Of a DNA stretch of 64,000 bases, positions 42,280 to 54,549 are shown one piece after another. Each line of letters starts with the position of its first letter. Position 1 is the first letter of the stretch. A program made the translations under genes and the position numbers. Below the pieces are notes generated by a model. That model saw only the letters and a program-made list of their open reading frames with translations, was not told the DNA's origin and did no database searches. This stretch comes from Acanthococcus lagerstroemiae (Eukaryota > Arthropoda > Insecta > Hemiptera > Eriococcidae), in the NCBI GenBank assembly GCA_031841125.1, contig CM063113.1, positions 27,053,312-27,117,311 of the forward strand, read 5' to 3'.

Positions 42280-42545
42280 GAGATTTAGTCCGGACTACAG
42301 CGAGGACATTCGAAATTATAGAAACGAGCGTGTAGAGAAAGCGCGTGTATGGGTCACCTGATAGTAACGTCAGATCTGAACCGAGAATGCTAAAACATAA
42401 ACTGTAACTAAACGGATGTCATGCCTGGCTAATCGAGGGAGGAAAAAGAGAGTGAGTCATGAGAATAAGGAGAAGAACGTGGTTTTGAAAGGATCACATA
42501 CAGGAAGTATAAGTATGCAAGGGACAAAAGACTTTTATGAGACGT
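42280..42545 (-). repeat. Interspersed 350-bp repeat, copy 4 (reverse)
   Basis: Reverse complement of the family: GTCCGGACTACAGCGAGGAC, GGCTAATCGAGGGAGGAAAA and GGAAGTATAAGTATGC match the other copies in inverted order. Confidence 0.6.
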
Positions 42546-44039
42546 TCGCAACCTGGTAGACGGTTAGGGTAACCAATCCCAGCGGGAAACTAGGTCGACA
42601 AGCGGAAGAGTGTGGAAGCGGGGCCTAGCTAGAGCTACTATCAGGCGTAGCTAGGGAATGGTCTATTAGGCTGGGTAGGGCCAGGGACAGGGTTCCGGTG
42701 GCCGGAAAATTGTTCGCACGAGGACTGACCGTGTGAGTGACTTGTGGAGGGGGAACTGAGGTGTGTTTTATACGCTGTTATAACGTCGAACGTCGTACAT
42801 TTAGTATATAGGGGAGGGGAGGGCACTGGAAATCACCTAAGTTTGAGCTCAAATTTAGAAAAAACTATTCACGGAAATCACCTGGAAATTACTTCAATTG
42901 AAAGAATTGACCCTTCTGTTTTCAAATGTGAGCTTTAAATTTTTTTAAAATATTTTAAAAAACTTTTTTCTAGGAGGTACGAATAAAGTAAATACAGAAA
43001 CGAAAACTAGACAAAATTTCGCTTCGACGGGAAAAAGAACCATCATTCTAACTGTAAGAGGTAAGAAATCATTTGAATTCTAATTTTTGGGTTTCTAGAA
43101 TTTTTTGGTACAAAATCACGTGAAGTAATTTAAAAAAAAATTAAAAAAAATTAAAGTACTTGAAAGGAATTGTTCATGATATTAGTCTACATTAGTAACC
43201 AAAAATTTTCTTTGTGAATATTGAAAATACATTTTTTTTTGGTGCGAACAATTTTGCAACAATCTTGCGATCAATTTTCTCTGCTTTCAATTTTTGTGCG
43301 ATAAATTTTCCTCTGCAAATATTTTTCGTGCGAACAGTCACAATAATCATCCATGATCATCAAACTGAATAATAAAATGATAAGGAAACGAACAAAAGCA
43401 CAGATATTTTCCAGTTTGAAAAAAATAAGGTCCCATTTCTACATCAATTCTCACGTAAATGAGACCTTATTTATTCTCAATTTTTCCAGACTTCATAAAA
43501 AGTGAAAAATAAATTCCCGAGCCCCTTCAAACAGTGAGATATGCAAATTATGATGCCTGGATGTTTGTGCCCTTAATCACACCAGTCTAGACTAAAAAAA
43601 CCTAAATATTACGCAATTTTTGGTTACTAAAAATATTCATAATTTTTCTTTTCTCCTTTAATGACCCCGTCATTTCGTGAAATTTAGATGCCGGCGCTTA
43701 AAATCATTATTACCCTTTGTGTTGGTATACAGAATACTATAAAATTCCACCAGCGACACTTCGATCGGCAAGTGGCACTTCATAATCTTCCCTTAATTTC
43801 TCTGTCATCTCTCACCTGAGATTCTGTTATAAAACAAGGGAGCTCAAATCAATATCTTGATTTAATCGTCAGTGAAGAAAAGGAATTCAACAGATCAAAG
43901 TGCGCTGAATCTTTTTCATAATAACCAATTTTTACAATAGCTTACTCTATTAGTAGTTATTTCGTTTCAAAAATTTGATCGCGAACTTGCCGAGAAAAAA
44001 TTGATGCACGGAGCTCGTTCTGCCAGACAGGTCCTCATA

Positions 44040-44210
44040 TTCATGCTTGGGCGTCGTTCATGAACAACTTAAACTCGTTCCGTTCTCGTTCACTTTGAAA
44101 ACAGCTCGTTCACGTTCCGTTCATTTCAGATATGAAGTCGTTCCCGTTCCGTTCCGTTCATAAGTGAATGTGAATGACGTTCACTTTCGTTCATTCAGTT
44201 CTTCAAAACA
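44040..44210. repeat. GTTCCGTTC-rich repeat, copy A
   Basis: GCTTGGGCGTCGTTC followed by several CGTTCCGTTC words. It shares ATGAAGTCGTTCCCGTTCCG with the copy at 51290-51440, which instead keeps the opposite end (GAACGACGCCCAAGC). Confidence 0.55.
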
Positions 44211-44306
44211 AACAGTTTCCTACGGTTTCATTAATTTTCAGAAGAAGGGGGTGTGGTTCTTGAATCTTGAAGGAAGAAGGAATAGTTTTCAAGCTTATTG
44301 CTCCAC

Positions 44307-45594
44307 CAGGGACGTAGCAAAAGGATTTTTCAGGGGGGGGGGCAAAAACATGGAAAATCCCAACTGAATCTACAGAAACTCCCAACTCAATTTTGATTGA
44401 ATTTTAAAAATTACCCGAAATTTTCTATTTGGGCCAAATAACTTGTTAAATTGAACATAAATAAACAGGAAAGAATCATTTAATAACTAGGTATACATAA
44501 ACGTTAACAAAATTGAAAAAAATTAAAGGTCATAGGTAGTGTAATAAATATAAAAGCCGTAAATATAGCTAGATTTTCAAAGTTTGATTCTACGATTTTT
44601 CAAAGTTTTCCACTGCGTGATGATAGGACTAAGATCTAAGTTGTCTAATATATCTTTTTCACAGAACATCCCCATTAAGTGGTCCAACCTATCATCACTA
44701 CACAGATTTCGGATTTCATTTTTGATATATTTTAAAGAGCTAAATGTTCTTTCATTTGTGGCTGTTGAAAACGCGGCTGAATTTACAGACTTTGTACGCT
44801 ACGGGCAGTACATGCTTCATTTTGAAACTGGTTGTAATTATATCTCGCATACATGTTGCTCTTGTACAGTTGTCAAACAATTGTTCCAATTCTGCTTGCA
44901 ATGCGTGTACATCTGGCTTGTTACACGGAAACAAACTGACCAACAATTCTAAATTTTCCAAGTCAGCGTTTTCCCTCATAACAGGCAATCTGAAAACTTC
45001 TTAGGCAGGTCTGAAATTATTCAAGCATTCTGCAAGATTCGATTGTAACCACGTGAGAAGGACATCTAAAACAGAGTTGAATTCCTTCCTGAAAAATTCC
45101 AGTAGAGTTAATTCGACTGCATTAGCATTGTTCTTGTCATAGCGTTTAGGAATTCGTCTGGTGCGATGGTGTTTCAGGAAATCTGATGCTACATCGATGT
45201 CTAACTGTATACAAAATGCAACTGCTGCATTTATCATATTGTTCAATTCTTGGTCACTACTTTTAATATCGGTTAAAGATCTAACACATGATTCTATAGT
45301 AGAAATTACATCTAAAACGTTGAGATCTGTGACTTCTAATTCTAACGTTAAAACACGCATTTTATATATAACATTACGCATAAAAAAATGGATATAACAA
45401 AATCACAAGAAAGCATATTTTTATGTAATCCTAATACCTTGGCTTTTGAGGTTTAGTTACAAAAAGTTGGTAAAATTAATAAAATGATGATTTTCCCAAC
45501 TGACACTCAGAAAACGCTGAATTTTCCAACTTTTTTACAACATTAGAAGGCCAGGGGGGCAAACTGCCCCCTGCCCCCCTTTCGCTACTTCCTG
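44307..45594 (-). mobile_element. hAT DNA transposon, internally deleted, with intact 8-bp target duplication
   Basis: The left end CAGGGACGTAGCAAAAGG and inverse right end (reading CAGGAAGTAGCGAAAGG) are TIRs. TGCTCCAC flanks exactly at 44299-44306 and 45595-45602. At 1288 bp it is too short for a full hAT; it keeps only the C-terminal part of the transposase on the minus strand. Confidence 0.9.
44580..45381 (-). pseudogene. hAT transposase (ZMYM1-like), C-terminal part, broken
   Basis: Minus frame 45001-45381 contains MRVLTLELEVTDLNVLDVIS, LDIDVASDFLKHHRTRRIPK and RKEFNSVLDVLL, the ZMYM1-like hAT pattern. An in-frame TAA at 45001 interrupts it; the frame continues to about 44800, shifts, and then gives ATNERTFSSLKYIKNEIRN and DDRLDHLMGMFCEKDIL, the C-terminal dimerisation domain. 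The BED/TTF finger and the catalytic part are absent. One stop, one frameshift and the deletion make it inactive. Confidence 0.85.
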
Positions 45595-45602
45595 TGCTCC
45601 AC

Positions 45603-46920
45603 ATTTCTCTTCACCTCAGCAATCCATGGGTAATCTTCATACACATGTCGACTATTAGTCACCCTAATCATCTTCAACATGCGGATCGTAGTAATTGTAA
45701 TAAGACTGATATTAATATCTGAGATCTGACGAACCACTTTTTAAATAATTATTCACATATCTCATTCCATTGTTCAAAAAATTGTTATTATTATTGTACG
45801 AATTATCATATCAGCGCCTTTTCTTTTGTAAGCAAAGAAAAAGAAAAAAATCTAAAGAATTTCATTAAAAAACTACATTAGTGGTGCCGGCTGTAGTAAA
45901 AGGGTTGGTAAAAAACTTTTTCTTTCGTTTTAAGCACCCCAGTTTTTTCAAGAGTGTTTTAAACGCATAATTAGGCAACTTTCTGACTTTCAGAAGACTA
46001 ATACAGAGAGCTTTACTAATACTATTAAGTAGGTACCAACGAATAACCCGGTTGTTCTTGATGTTCCTAAGTCTATCAAAAGTTGATTTTTAATATTGTT
46101 TTCGATCTCATAATAAAAACAATAATACTGCCTCTATTTCGAATATTGCTTCACCTTTTTTATTCCTTTTCTGTTGCAATAAAATTTGTTTTCCGAAAAG
46201 CGAAGGCGAAGACTACGAAAATGTGAAGCAAACCACAAGAAAATGAGGAGTTATTTGTCAAATGTGCTACAAGTAAAGGAAAGCAAATTTGAAAAAAAAA
46301 AAAAAAAAAAAAAGTTTCAAATATATAAAACGCGAGTTCTTTTCTACTGGTCTAAACACTGTTTAAAACACACAGTGTTTTAAATATACAAACACTAATC
46401 ATAGGAGGCACGGGGTTTCATGTCCTAACACTCCGCTCTTGATAAAAAAGGCTGGAATAACGAGCATTGGGATGACCTATTTAGGTTCAACGGGCTATCA
46501 TTTGTTGATGTGCTCCTCAGTTCTTGATAACTAATTGATTTAAGATTTCTATCTTCCTGTGCACTTTTTGACAACTGATTCTGGTTCACAAAAATAAAAT
46601 AAAGTAAAAAGGAAAGGAAAGTAAATAAAAAAAGGTCAATTTTTATTTTTATATTTAATAATACTGTTCGTGTGACAGTCTAATTTGGTTTGATGCTAAA
46701 ATTTGTCTACTAATGAAGAAAATTTGCTCAACTGCCATAGGGGATGGTACTCTAGTATTCTATTTTTATAAACATACTGACATGTGACATTTGGCTCATT
46801 AATTTAAAAAACACATTTATAGTCCTTCAAAATGTCAAGCGATGAAGGTAACATACTGAAGTAGGTATCCAGATCCAGTCGACGTTGGTTCCCATTTACT
46901 GAATAGAATGGAAAAAAAAT
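45603..46920. other. Intergenic AT-rich stretch
   Basis: No gene seen. It contains an A23 run at 46291-46313 beside TTTAAAAC words and nothing else I could support. Confidence 0.6.
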
Positions 46921-46924
46921 AACA

Positions 46925-47650
46925 GCAGGATGTCCATTCTTGTTCGGAAATGATTTTCCCCAACTTTTCCAGGTTTTCCAGGCCAATTTTTCCAGTTTTC
47001 TAGACCCTTCATATACAAATTACACATGCGAGGGGAGGGGGGGTCAATTTTTTTCGAAAATCATGAGCGGCGAATATCGTCAATCACTCCACAAATTTTT
47101 TTTACAACCGTGTGCTTATGAATTTGTGGCAGGGGGGTGTAAAAATTAGAAATGAAAATGCGCTCTACGGGGTGCAGCGTGGAGTGAGGTCAATTAACGA
47201 CTTTATAGATTTTTTTTCGTGTGATTTAATGCCGACCGTGAAGGAGGGGGGGATGAAAGAATAAAATTTTAATATTAGTTTATAGGTTTTCGAGGTCGCT
47301 GTATTCGATTTTAGAGGTAATTTTTGGATCCTGTCCCTCCTGGTGCGACCAATGGGGTAGCAAGAGTGTAGGACAAGCAAAGGTTGACTCGGAATTCACC
47401 CTTTCTAATTAAAGCCACCGAATAGGGTAAAAATACAGTTTTATTTATTCAATGTGTTGCTAATAGAAAATAACTCGTAAAAATGTCTCAGATGAAAAAG
47501 CACAGGAGCTTAACTTTGGTCCAGATTAAAATCGGAAGCGATATTCAAAATCAGCGACACAAAACCACCCCTATTTCGATACTTCGTACAATTTTTCACC
47601 GGAGAAGCTGAATTCGTATTACGACAGTGCTCTGGAAGGGGTCGAACAAA
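46925..47650 (+). repeat. Dispersed repeat, copy B (uninterrupted)
   Basis: Left half matches 35029-35491 and right half matches 38669-38950, here directly joined at about 47370 (AGAGTGTAGGACAAGC). This is the empty-site version of the insertion at 35492. Confidence 0.8.
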
Positions 47651-47949
47651 AATCTGAGGCGATATTCGAAATCAGCGACTTAGAGCTTGGTTGGCTATCC
47701 TGTCCAAAAACTTGTCTTCAGAATCTCGTAATGAATTCGGAACTTGAGGAAAATTAGAGTAACCGGAATTAGCCCCTCCTCCGTGGAGATAGAATGGTTT
47801 AGGGGAAGGGAAAATAACTATTAAAATGAATTCTGGAACCCATGGCGAAAAAGCTGCAGCGTATCTAACGACAAATGCTATGAAAGTAAAAAGGTAGTTA
47901 GGATCTGGAAAATTATGGCACCAGGGGCGGCGGAAGAGGCTTCAATTTA

Positions 47950-50466
47950 AGAGTATCGACAGATGACGGAGGGACGGGTGAAGCCTCGCAGCGGTACCAG
48001 CAGGCGCGCCGAGCCCTCAAGGCGGCCATCCGGCAAAGTAAGAAGACGGCGTGGGAGGAGCTGCGACAGGAGGCGGACCGTGACCCCTTCGGCAAGCCGT
48101 ATCATGTTGTGATGCGGAGGGCCGGGGGCCGTCGGTAACGAGCCGCATGGAGTCGGGAGTGCTGCAGAAGGTGGTGGAGGAGCTGTTCCCGCAGCGCCCA
48201 CCACTACCGGTATCGTCATCTGGAGAGGCCACGGAGGAGTTCTGTCCACTGAGCACCGGCGAAGTGGACAGTGCCATCGAGCGGATCCGGACGAAGAAGC
48301 GGAAGGCACCAGGGCCTGATATGATCCCGAACGTTGTGTGGGAGTCCGTGCATCGGGTGGAGCCGTCCCTCCTGACCAACGTGTTTAACCGCGCGCTACA
48401 GGAGGGGACGTTTCCGGACCGATGGAAGGCGGCGCGGCTTGCCCTCATCAAGAAGCCAGGGAAGCCAGACGGGCAGCCATCTTCATACCGGCCAATCTGC
48501 TTGCTCGACACTGTGGGGAAGGTGTTCGAGCGGACGATTGTAGATAGGCTGGAGGCGCACCTGGAGAGGCGGAGGACGATCTCGAACAGCCAGTACGGCT
48601 TCAGGACCGGCCGTTCGACAGCGGATGCAGCACTCAGGCTGAAGGCGATGGCGGCAAAGGCGATACGCGACGGAGAGTTCTGTGCGGCGGTCAGTCTCGA
48701 CATTCGCAATGCCTTCAACTCAATACCGTACTCATGTGTGGTGTCGGCGTTGGAGGAGGCGCGGGTGCCGGGCTACCTCGTGCGGATTATCCGGAGTTAT
48801 TTCTGCGGGCGTCGGATCGAGATGGAGTCGGCGACAGGACCAGTCACGAGGGCGATGACGTGCGGCGTCCCTCAGGGGTCGGTCCTTGGACCCATCCTGT
48901 GGAACGTCGCCTTCAACGGGTTGCTGCGGCTGGCGGTCCCACCAGGTGTGAAACTCATCTGTTATGCCGATGACACGCTGGTGGTGTGCCAAGCCGCGAC
49001 AACAGCAGAGGTCGCGACCAAAGTCAACCGGGCGTTAGAGCTGCTGACCGGATGGATCGAGTCGGCGGGATTGTGCTTGGCGGTGCAGAAGACGGAGGCA
49101 GTTCTCTTCACGACGCGTCGCAAGTACGAACAACCGACGTTCGTGCTGAAAGGCGAGAGGATCGCGCCACGCCCGGCGCTGAAGTACCTGGGGTTGTGGT
49201 TCGACGGGAAGCTGTCGTTCCGCGAGCACTTCCGGAGAGCGGCGGAGAAGGCGGACCGGGTCGCCGGGCAGCTGTCGCGACTGATGGCGAACCTGGGCGG
49301 CCCGCGGGAGCAGAAACGGAGGCTGTACGCGAACGTCGTGCTGTCGGTCCTGACGTACGGCGCACCGGTATTCGCGGACGCCGTCCAGATCCCGTACCGG
49401 AGAGTGGAGCTGGAGAAGGTACAGCGGAGAGTCGCGCTAAGGTGCGTCAGCGCGTATCGCACCGTGTCAACGGAGGCGGTAGGCGTGCTGGCGCGCCTTC
49501 CACCCATCGAGCTGAAGGTAGACGAGTTGGCGCAGTCCTACAAGGCGCAGAAGAAGGCGAGGACGCGGCAGGAGGCACGCCGGGCGAAGCGTGGCATTCA
49601 GCTGACCACGCTTCAGCGATGGACGGAGAGGCTCGCCCAGTCTTCGAAAGGCGAGTGGACCCGGGAGCTGATCGGTGAGCTCGACCTGTGGTTAGGCAGG
49701 AAGCACGGAAGCCTGAACTTCCACCTGACCCAGGTCTTGAGCGGACACGGTTGTTTCGGCTCGTACCTGCACCGGATGGGTTTGGCGGGGAGCGCCGAGT
49801 GCACCCATTGTGCAAGCGGAGAGGAGGACACGCCGTGGCATACGCTGTTCGAGTGCGACGCCTGGGATGAGGAGAGGCGCGGGGCGGTCACGATCGATCC
49901 CGGAGACGGCGTGATCGACCGTCTTGCGCCGGACACCCTGGTCCCGGAGCTGTTGAGGAGCCGAAGCGGTTGGAACCGGGTGTCGGGTTTCGTTTCGGCC
50001 ATCATGCGACGGAAGATGGAGGCTGAGTGGTCGAGACAAAGGACGCAAGGAGGAGAAGCGGATGTTGCAGCTGCTACTGCGGCGGCGGATACCATCCAGC
50101 GAAGCTCGCCCGTTGCACCAGGGCTGGAGCAGAGCTCGCCCGCAGTGCAAGGGCTGGAGCTTCAATCGGGAGAGTCTCACACGACGAGTGAGTGAAGAGG
50201 AAGAGGCAGCGCGTCCGGCTGCGGGGGACCTGAAATTTCCAGGCGAGTGCTCTGGGAGCGCGGACCTCGGTCAGTAGGGAACCCCGTGGTGGCCCTGGCA
50301 GGACGCGCGCACCGTTCCGGCCAGGAGAAATGGGGGCTCGGGCCCGGCCCCAAAGCGTTCCCCTCGGTACTGATGCGATGCCCGAAAGGGTAGTTTCCGG
50401 TGCCGGGGGTGCGGTGTCTCAGGGGCCACTTTGGCATGCGTGCATCGCCATACGTCCCACAACACC
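47950..50466 (+). mobile_element. R1-type LINE, 5'-truncated, GC-rich
   Basis: Starts in the endonuclease-RT linker (a frame with YQQARRALKAAIRQSKKTAW), continues through the RT ORF and a GC-rich 3' UTR, and ends near 50466. GC content is far above the flanks, suggesting a young insertion or an unusual base-composition lineage. No target duplication was established. Confidence 0.85.
48147..50195 (+). CDS. R1-type reverse transcriptase ORF, nearly intact (682 codons)
   Basis: The open frame carries RT blocks in order: KKRKAPGPDMIPN, SYRPICLLDTVGKVFERTIV, QYGFRTGRSTADA, SLDIRNAFNSI, CGVPQGSVLGPILWN and the catalytic YADD at 48963-48974. Then come KYLGLWFDGKLSF, LTYGAPVFADA, SAYRTVSTEAVGVLA and a C-terminal zinc knuckle (CTHC...WHTLFEC near 49800-49856). 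The upstream linker frame (47960-48138) ends at TAA and is offset from this frame by a shift near 48133. The ATG at 48147 is merely the first in frame, not the true protein start; ORF1 and the endonuclease are missing. No internal stop. Confidence 0.88.
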   Translation: MESGVLQKVVEELFPQRPPLPVSSSGEATEEFCPLSTGEVDSAIERIRTKKRKAPGPDMIPNVVWESVHRVEPSLLTNVFNRALQEGTFPDRWKAARLALIKKPGKPDGQPSSYRPICLLDTVGKVFERTIVDRLEAHLERRRTISNSQYGFRTGRSTADAALRLKAMAAKAIRDGEFCAAVSLDIRNAFNSIPYSCVVSALEEARVPGYLVRIIRSYFCGRRIEMESATGPVTRAMTCGVPQGSVLGPILWNVAFNGLLRLAVPPGVKLICYADDTLVVCQAATTAEVATKVNRALELLTGWIESAGLCLAVQKTEAVLFTTRRKYEQPTFVLKGERIAPRPALKYLGLWFDGKLSFREHFRRAAEKADRVAGQLSRLMANLGGPREQKRRLYANVVLSVLTYGAPVFADAVQIPYRRVELEKVQRRVALRCVSAYRTVSTEAVGVLARLPPIELKVDELAQSYKAQKKARTRQEARRAKRGIQLTTLQRWTERLAQSSKGEWTRELIGELDLWLGRKHGSLNFHLTQVLSGHGCFGSYLHRMGLAGSAECTHCASGEEDTPWHTLFECDAWDEERRGAVTIDPGDGVIDRLAPDTLVPELLRSRSGWNRVSGFVSAIMRRKMEAEWSRQRTQGGEADVAAATAAADTIQRSSPVAPGLEQSSPAVQGLELQSGESHTTSE

Positions 50467-51169
50467 AGATACAATATAAGGTCATATATTTGAAAACAAT
50501 GGACTCTTTCGTAACGCAATAATAACTGTTATGCGGAATTGCGATTTTTTCTTCTTCAATTTTTGTGGATTAATTACTCTTTCCCCAAAATCTCGGAAGT
50601 CAGGTTATCTACATTTGTGAAGCAGAGGGGAACCGAAAAAAAACCGATGGCAGGATGTCCCAGAAGGTGATTTCATTGGTTTTCAAATTTTCGTTTCATT
50701 ACGACTTTCTCAAAAAAAATTTTACCTTGGGGAGAGGAGCTAGACCAAATATTTTTTCCTTTTCGTGCCGATTTTCACATTCTCGCGAACAGGATAAGAT
50801 GAAAACACGAAACAGCTGATATTGGGAGAAGTGTACAGGAATGGGTTCGCGTTTCGTTATATATTTCGGGAAATGGTTCCTGAAAAATCACGAAATAGGT
50901 ACGAAATACTTTTAAGTGTATAGCAGCCTTAATAGAAAGATGTAGAGGTAGACGCGAAACGAATACCATGAAAGCCATTTCATCACACCAACACACTCTG
51001 TACTACTGCGATAGGAAAGGGGGAGTTGTATTACCCACGTCCTTCTCCTGTAAAAGAAAAAAAAAAAATAAGAAAATTGGAATTTTTTTAATAAGAAATA
51101 GGATAAAATCTATTTGAAATACTACAGAATTTTGCAATCGATTTGTTTTTGTTTTTTTTTTACTAAATT

Positions 51170-51270
51170 CCCTGACTCTTAAGTGAAAAATGTTGAAAAT
51201 TCCAAAATTTCTTGACTTTTCCAGACGGACAAAGTTCCCTGACTTTTCCAGGTTTTTCAGAGAATGGACA
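51170..51270. repeat. TGACTTTTCCAGG-type repeat fragment
   Basis: CCCTGACTTTTCCAGGTTTT, ending in GAATGGACACCCTGTG, related to the start of the dispersed repeat at 35029 and 46925. Confidence 0.45.
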
Positions 51271-51289
51271 CCCTGTGTAACAGTAAAAA

Positions 51290-51440
51290 CCAGAAGAACG
51301 GGTCGTTCAGTTGTTCAGTTCACAAGAAAATTACGTTCCGTTCATTTCATACATGAAGTCGTTCCCGTTCCGTTCCTCATTCAAAAAAAAAACCTGTGCA
51401 CGACCTGGAACGAGTCGTTGAACGGAACGACGCCCAAGCA
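51290..51440. repeat. GTTCCGTTC-rich repeat, copy B
   Basis: ACGTTCCGTTCATTTCATAC, then GGAACGACGCCCAAGC at its right end. Same family as 44040-44210. Confidence 0.55.
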
Positions 51441-54400
51441 AGCTCATATTTGATGTAGCTATGGATGTATTTTGCCAAGATTTTGCTTTTATATGTTCGA
51501 TATTACGTGAAATTTAAAAATTTTACAACGAAAAATGGAGATGATGAATGAAACCACGTAGTGCATATCAATCCTCCTCTAACGTGTCGAACAGTATTCA
51601 CCTAACTTCAGGTAAAATTTGTACCTGACATGATTTACCTGTTAGGTGAATTTTACAACACGAATGCAATTCTAATTCACTAAATTCATGAAACGAGCAG
51701 AAAATATTAAAGAATGGACAAAACCTCAATACTTAGGTACGTTATCAGCACACCGTCATCATCTTTTCGTCTAGTTTCCAATTTTCACCACCTGCAGCGC
51801 ACCCTTCGTTCGAATATGCGAATAGCTATACAACATCCTACATCACGAGTCACGCATCAGTGTTGCCACGCGTTCTATTATTTTCTCTAGCGCTCGTAGG
51901 AGTACTGAAAACATACGTGTTCCAAGTCACACCACGATTGCAAAGTCACCTCGTGTTACGGTGTATAGTTATAAATACACATTAAATGAATACGTAGATT
52001 CAAAGGAAAAAGAAAAAATTCAAATTCAAATGTTATCAATCCAAAAGAAATAAATAAATATCGCGATCATTTCAGAAAGCTACACGTCATTTGCCTGAAA
52101 AGCTATTTGGGTAAAAAGAGCGGACAGATTTCGAAATTATGAAAAAACGGGAAAAAAGTATAAAGTGAGTTCATGTTTTACTCTTGAGAGGACGGGAGGT
52201 TTACCCAAGAACCTTTTCCTTGGAGATCTGCTCACTGCGGAATTTAAAAGAGGAGGAAGGGGAGGGTAAGAACATAAGAGGGGATGAAAAAGAGAGTACA
52301 CTCGAAAGGTGCACATTTACGAAGCATAAGTTACGTTCCAGTTCTACATGGATACGGATAACTGGAGACTGAAATTTTATTACGAGCATCTCGGGAGTCG
52401 TTGGGCGAGGGCGAGTGAGAGAGTGAGAAGGCGAGAGATGTGATATAGAGACAGCCGACAAAACGAGGCGGTGTATGCAACAGACACGGACAGAGAGTGA
52501 AACGAGAAAAGAGAGAGAGAGAGCTATTTTCTTTTCCTCAAAAATTATCGTACACTCGCCTCGACCTTTTCGAATACCGCCGCTGAAATCGGCGCGCAGT
52601 TTCTCGAGCTCCGTTGCCGGCGACGATCTCCGTTTCGGAAACGAAAAAGCATCTCGAATAAATATTTTTAATTACTCGGCGAATTAATGTAAAAGTCTCA
52701 TCGGCGCAAATAAACAAGCTCGCCGGATGCTTTACGCCGGCGTGTACTTCCGAGCCGAGAGAATATAATATTTTGTTCCGGAACGAAATCGCGATTCCAT
52801 AATGTCACAGCGCTGAATGAAAAACGCACGGTATACAGCATTTCGTTTCTAACGGCTCCAGATTTTAGGCGGAAAGCGAAAACGCTTCTTTCCATCCTTT
52901 TTATATACATCTCTCTATTTTTCTCCCTCTTTTCCTAAATATTTATTCTCGTAGTCTCATCGTTTACATTCAATTGCGAGACGACAATGATTGTTTTGTT
53001 AATCCACTCGAAATATCAAAGCTCTGATTATTTCCTACGCTGACGGAAATGCTCTCTCGGCTTTTGCTTCCCTTTCCTCCATCTATCTGGTTCGGCGTTA
53101 CTGCATTTCGAATACGGCGAAATCAGATTACACGAACTATAATGTAAAAAAAAATAAAAAATGAGGACATCGTAGCGAATCGAATACCCGAATGCTTTGT
53201 GAGATTGTGAAGAGTTTTTTGAATTCGCGTACAAAGTACGCCAAAGAGACAGATTTGTATTCTGTAATACGAACGTTCTCATTTCATTTTATTTTTTTCT
53301 ATTTATAAGCCGGTAATGATGTCGAGCAGTCATTATCAGAAAGCGGGAGTTGTGGTTATGACACTTTTTTTTGCTTTTGCAAAGAGATAAACGTGTTTTG
53401 GTTCAAAAATTTTCCGATTCACTCATATTAGAATCTTCTGGTGAAGTTTCATTTTGTAATTGGACGTCATTCCCCAAAACACTTTTTCATATGTGAAAAT
53501 GCCTTTGTAGCATCAAAAAAGCTTTTTTAGAACCAAAAAGGACTTTTCAGCGCCGGAAACGGTTTTTCCATAACTTCAAACATTTTCGTCACGAAACACT
53601 GGAAATTTGACATTTCTCGCTCAAGACGGCTGAGGTAATCATTTATATTTCAGTTTTATTTTTTTCGTCCGTAGACTTGTAACACTGAGCTCTATAAACA
53701 AAGGCAAATGCGATACCAACGAAGCACAAACGAACGAATGCTACTGGTATGGGGTCAGAATTCCATCTATGAGGGGGTGGGGCTTTCGTTTCCTCAGCCT
53801 TCAAATAGACCATAAACTGTAGATGGGCTCTGGTATACAAACGAGGGATGTCCTGTACAATCGAAATACAAACGATTGGGGTATTCCTGAAAGTTTAAAA
53901 CTTGGAAGGGGCCCTGAAGGAGTGGACTATTTTCTAAATAGAAAAATTTTTTCCACCCAAAAGGAAACTAGAATCTCACTTGAAAATCCTTGTTCACTTC
54001 GCGGTCGATCCCATTTCGCGTTCACGCAAAATACTACAAAACGCGAAATACAGTAATTGTATAGCCGGGCCATACGGCAGAGTTCCGATTTCCTGTAGAT
54101 TTTCTCAAATTCATTTGCAGTTCCGAAGGCCAAGGGTTAATCGACGTCAACAAGGTGCCCAGTTTTTTTCTAAAATTAAATTCCCTAACATTTTCCCAAC
54201 TTCCTCAGACACGTTTTAGAGTGGTCTAAAAAGTGGCCAAATGAAGTTACAGGTGCGCAATATTCAAATTTTTGCAACTTTGTTACGAAGAATAAAAACC
54301 AAACTAGGATGTGAGAATCGAAAAAATGTGTCATTTGGGTTTCAACCACGTCAAAGGATAATGAAAGTACACTTTTAGAAGTTCTCTTATATGAATTATG

Positions 54401-54549
54401 CCTTATTTACGGCGTTTCGAGTATGCAATTTTATTAACATCTCGGGCTAATTCGGATATTTGTGGAATATTCACGGCATTACAAGTATGCAATTATATTA
54501 ACACTCCAGCCATGTTGTTGCTGCATTCGAGTTCAAAGTATAACCCATT

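Larger units (their letters stand above)
40192..44298. other. 4.1 kb upstream of the first NWD exon found
   Basis: One reverse copy of the 350-bp repeat (42280-42545), a small hairpin (43428-43474) and a GTTCCGTTC-type repeat (44040-44210). Otherwise no exon could be supported on either strand, although the missing 5' exon(s) of the NWD gene should lie to the right of 40191. Confidence 0.5.

Noticed and set aside
48017..50180. Long minus-strand and alternate-frame ORFs over the R1 element
   Set aside because: They are GC-driven shadows of the plus-strand RT frame, which carries all conserved motifs.
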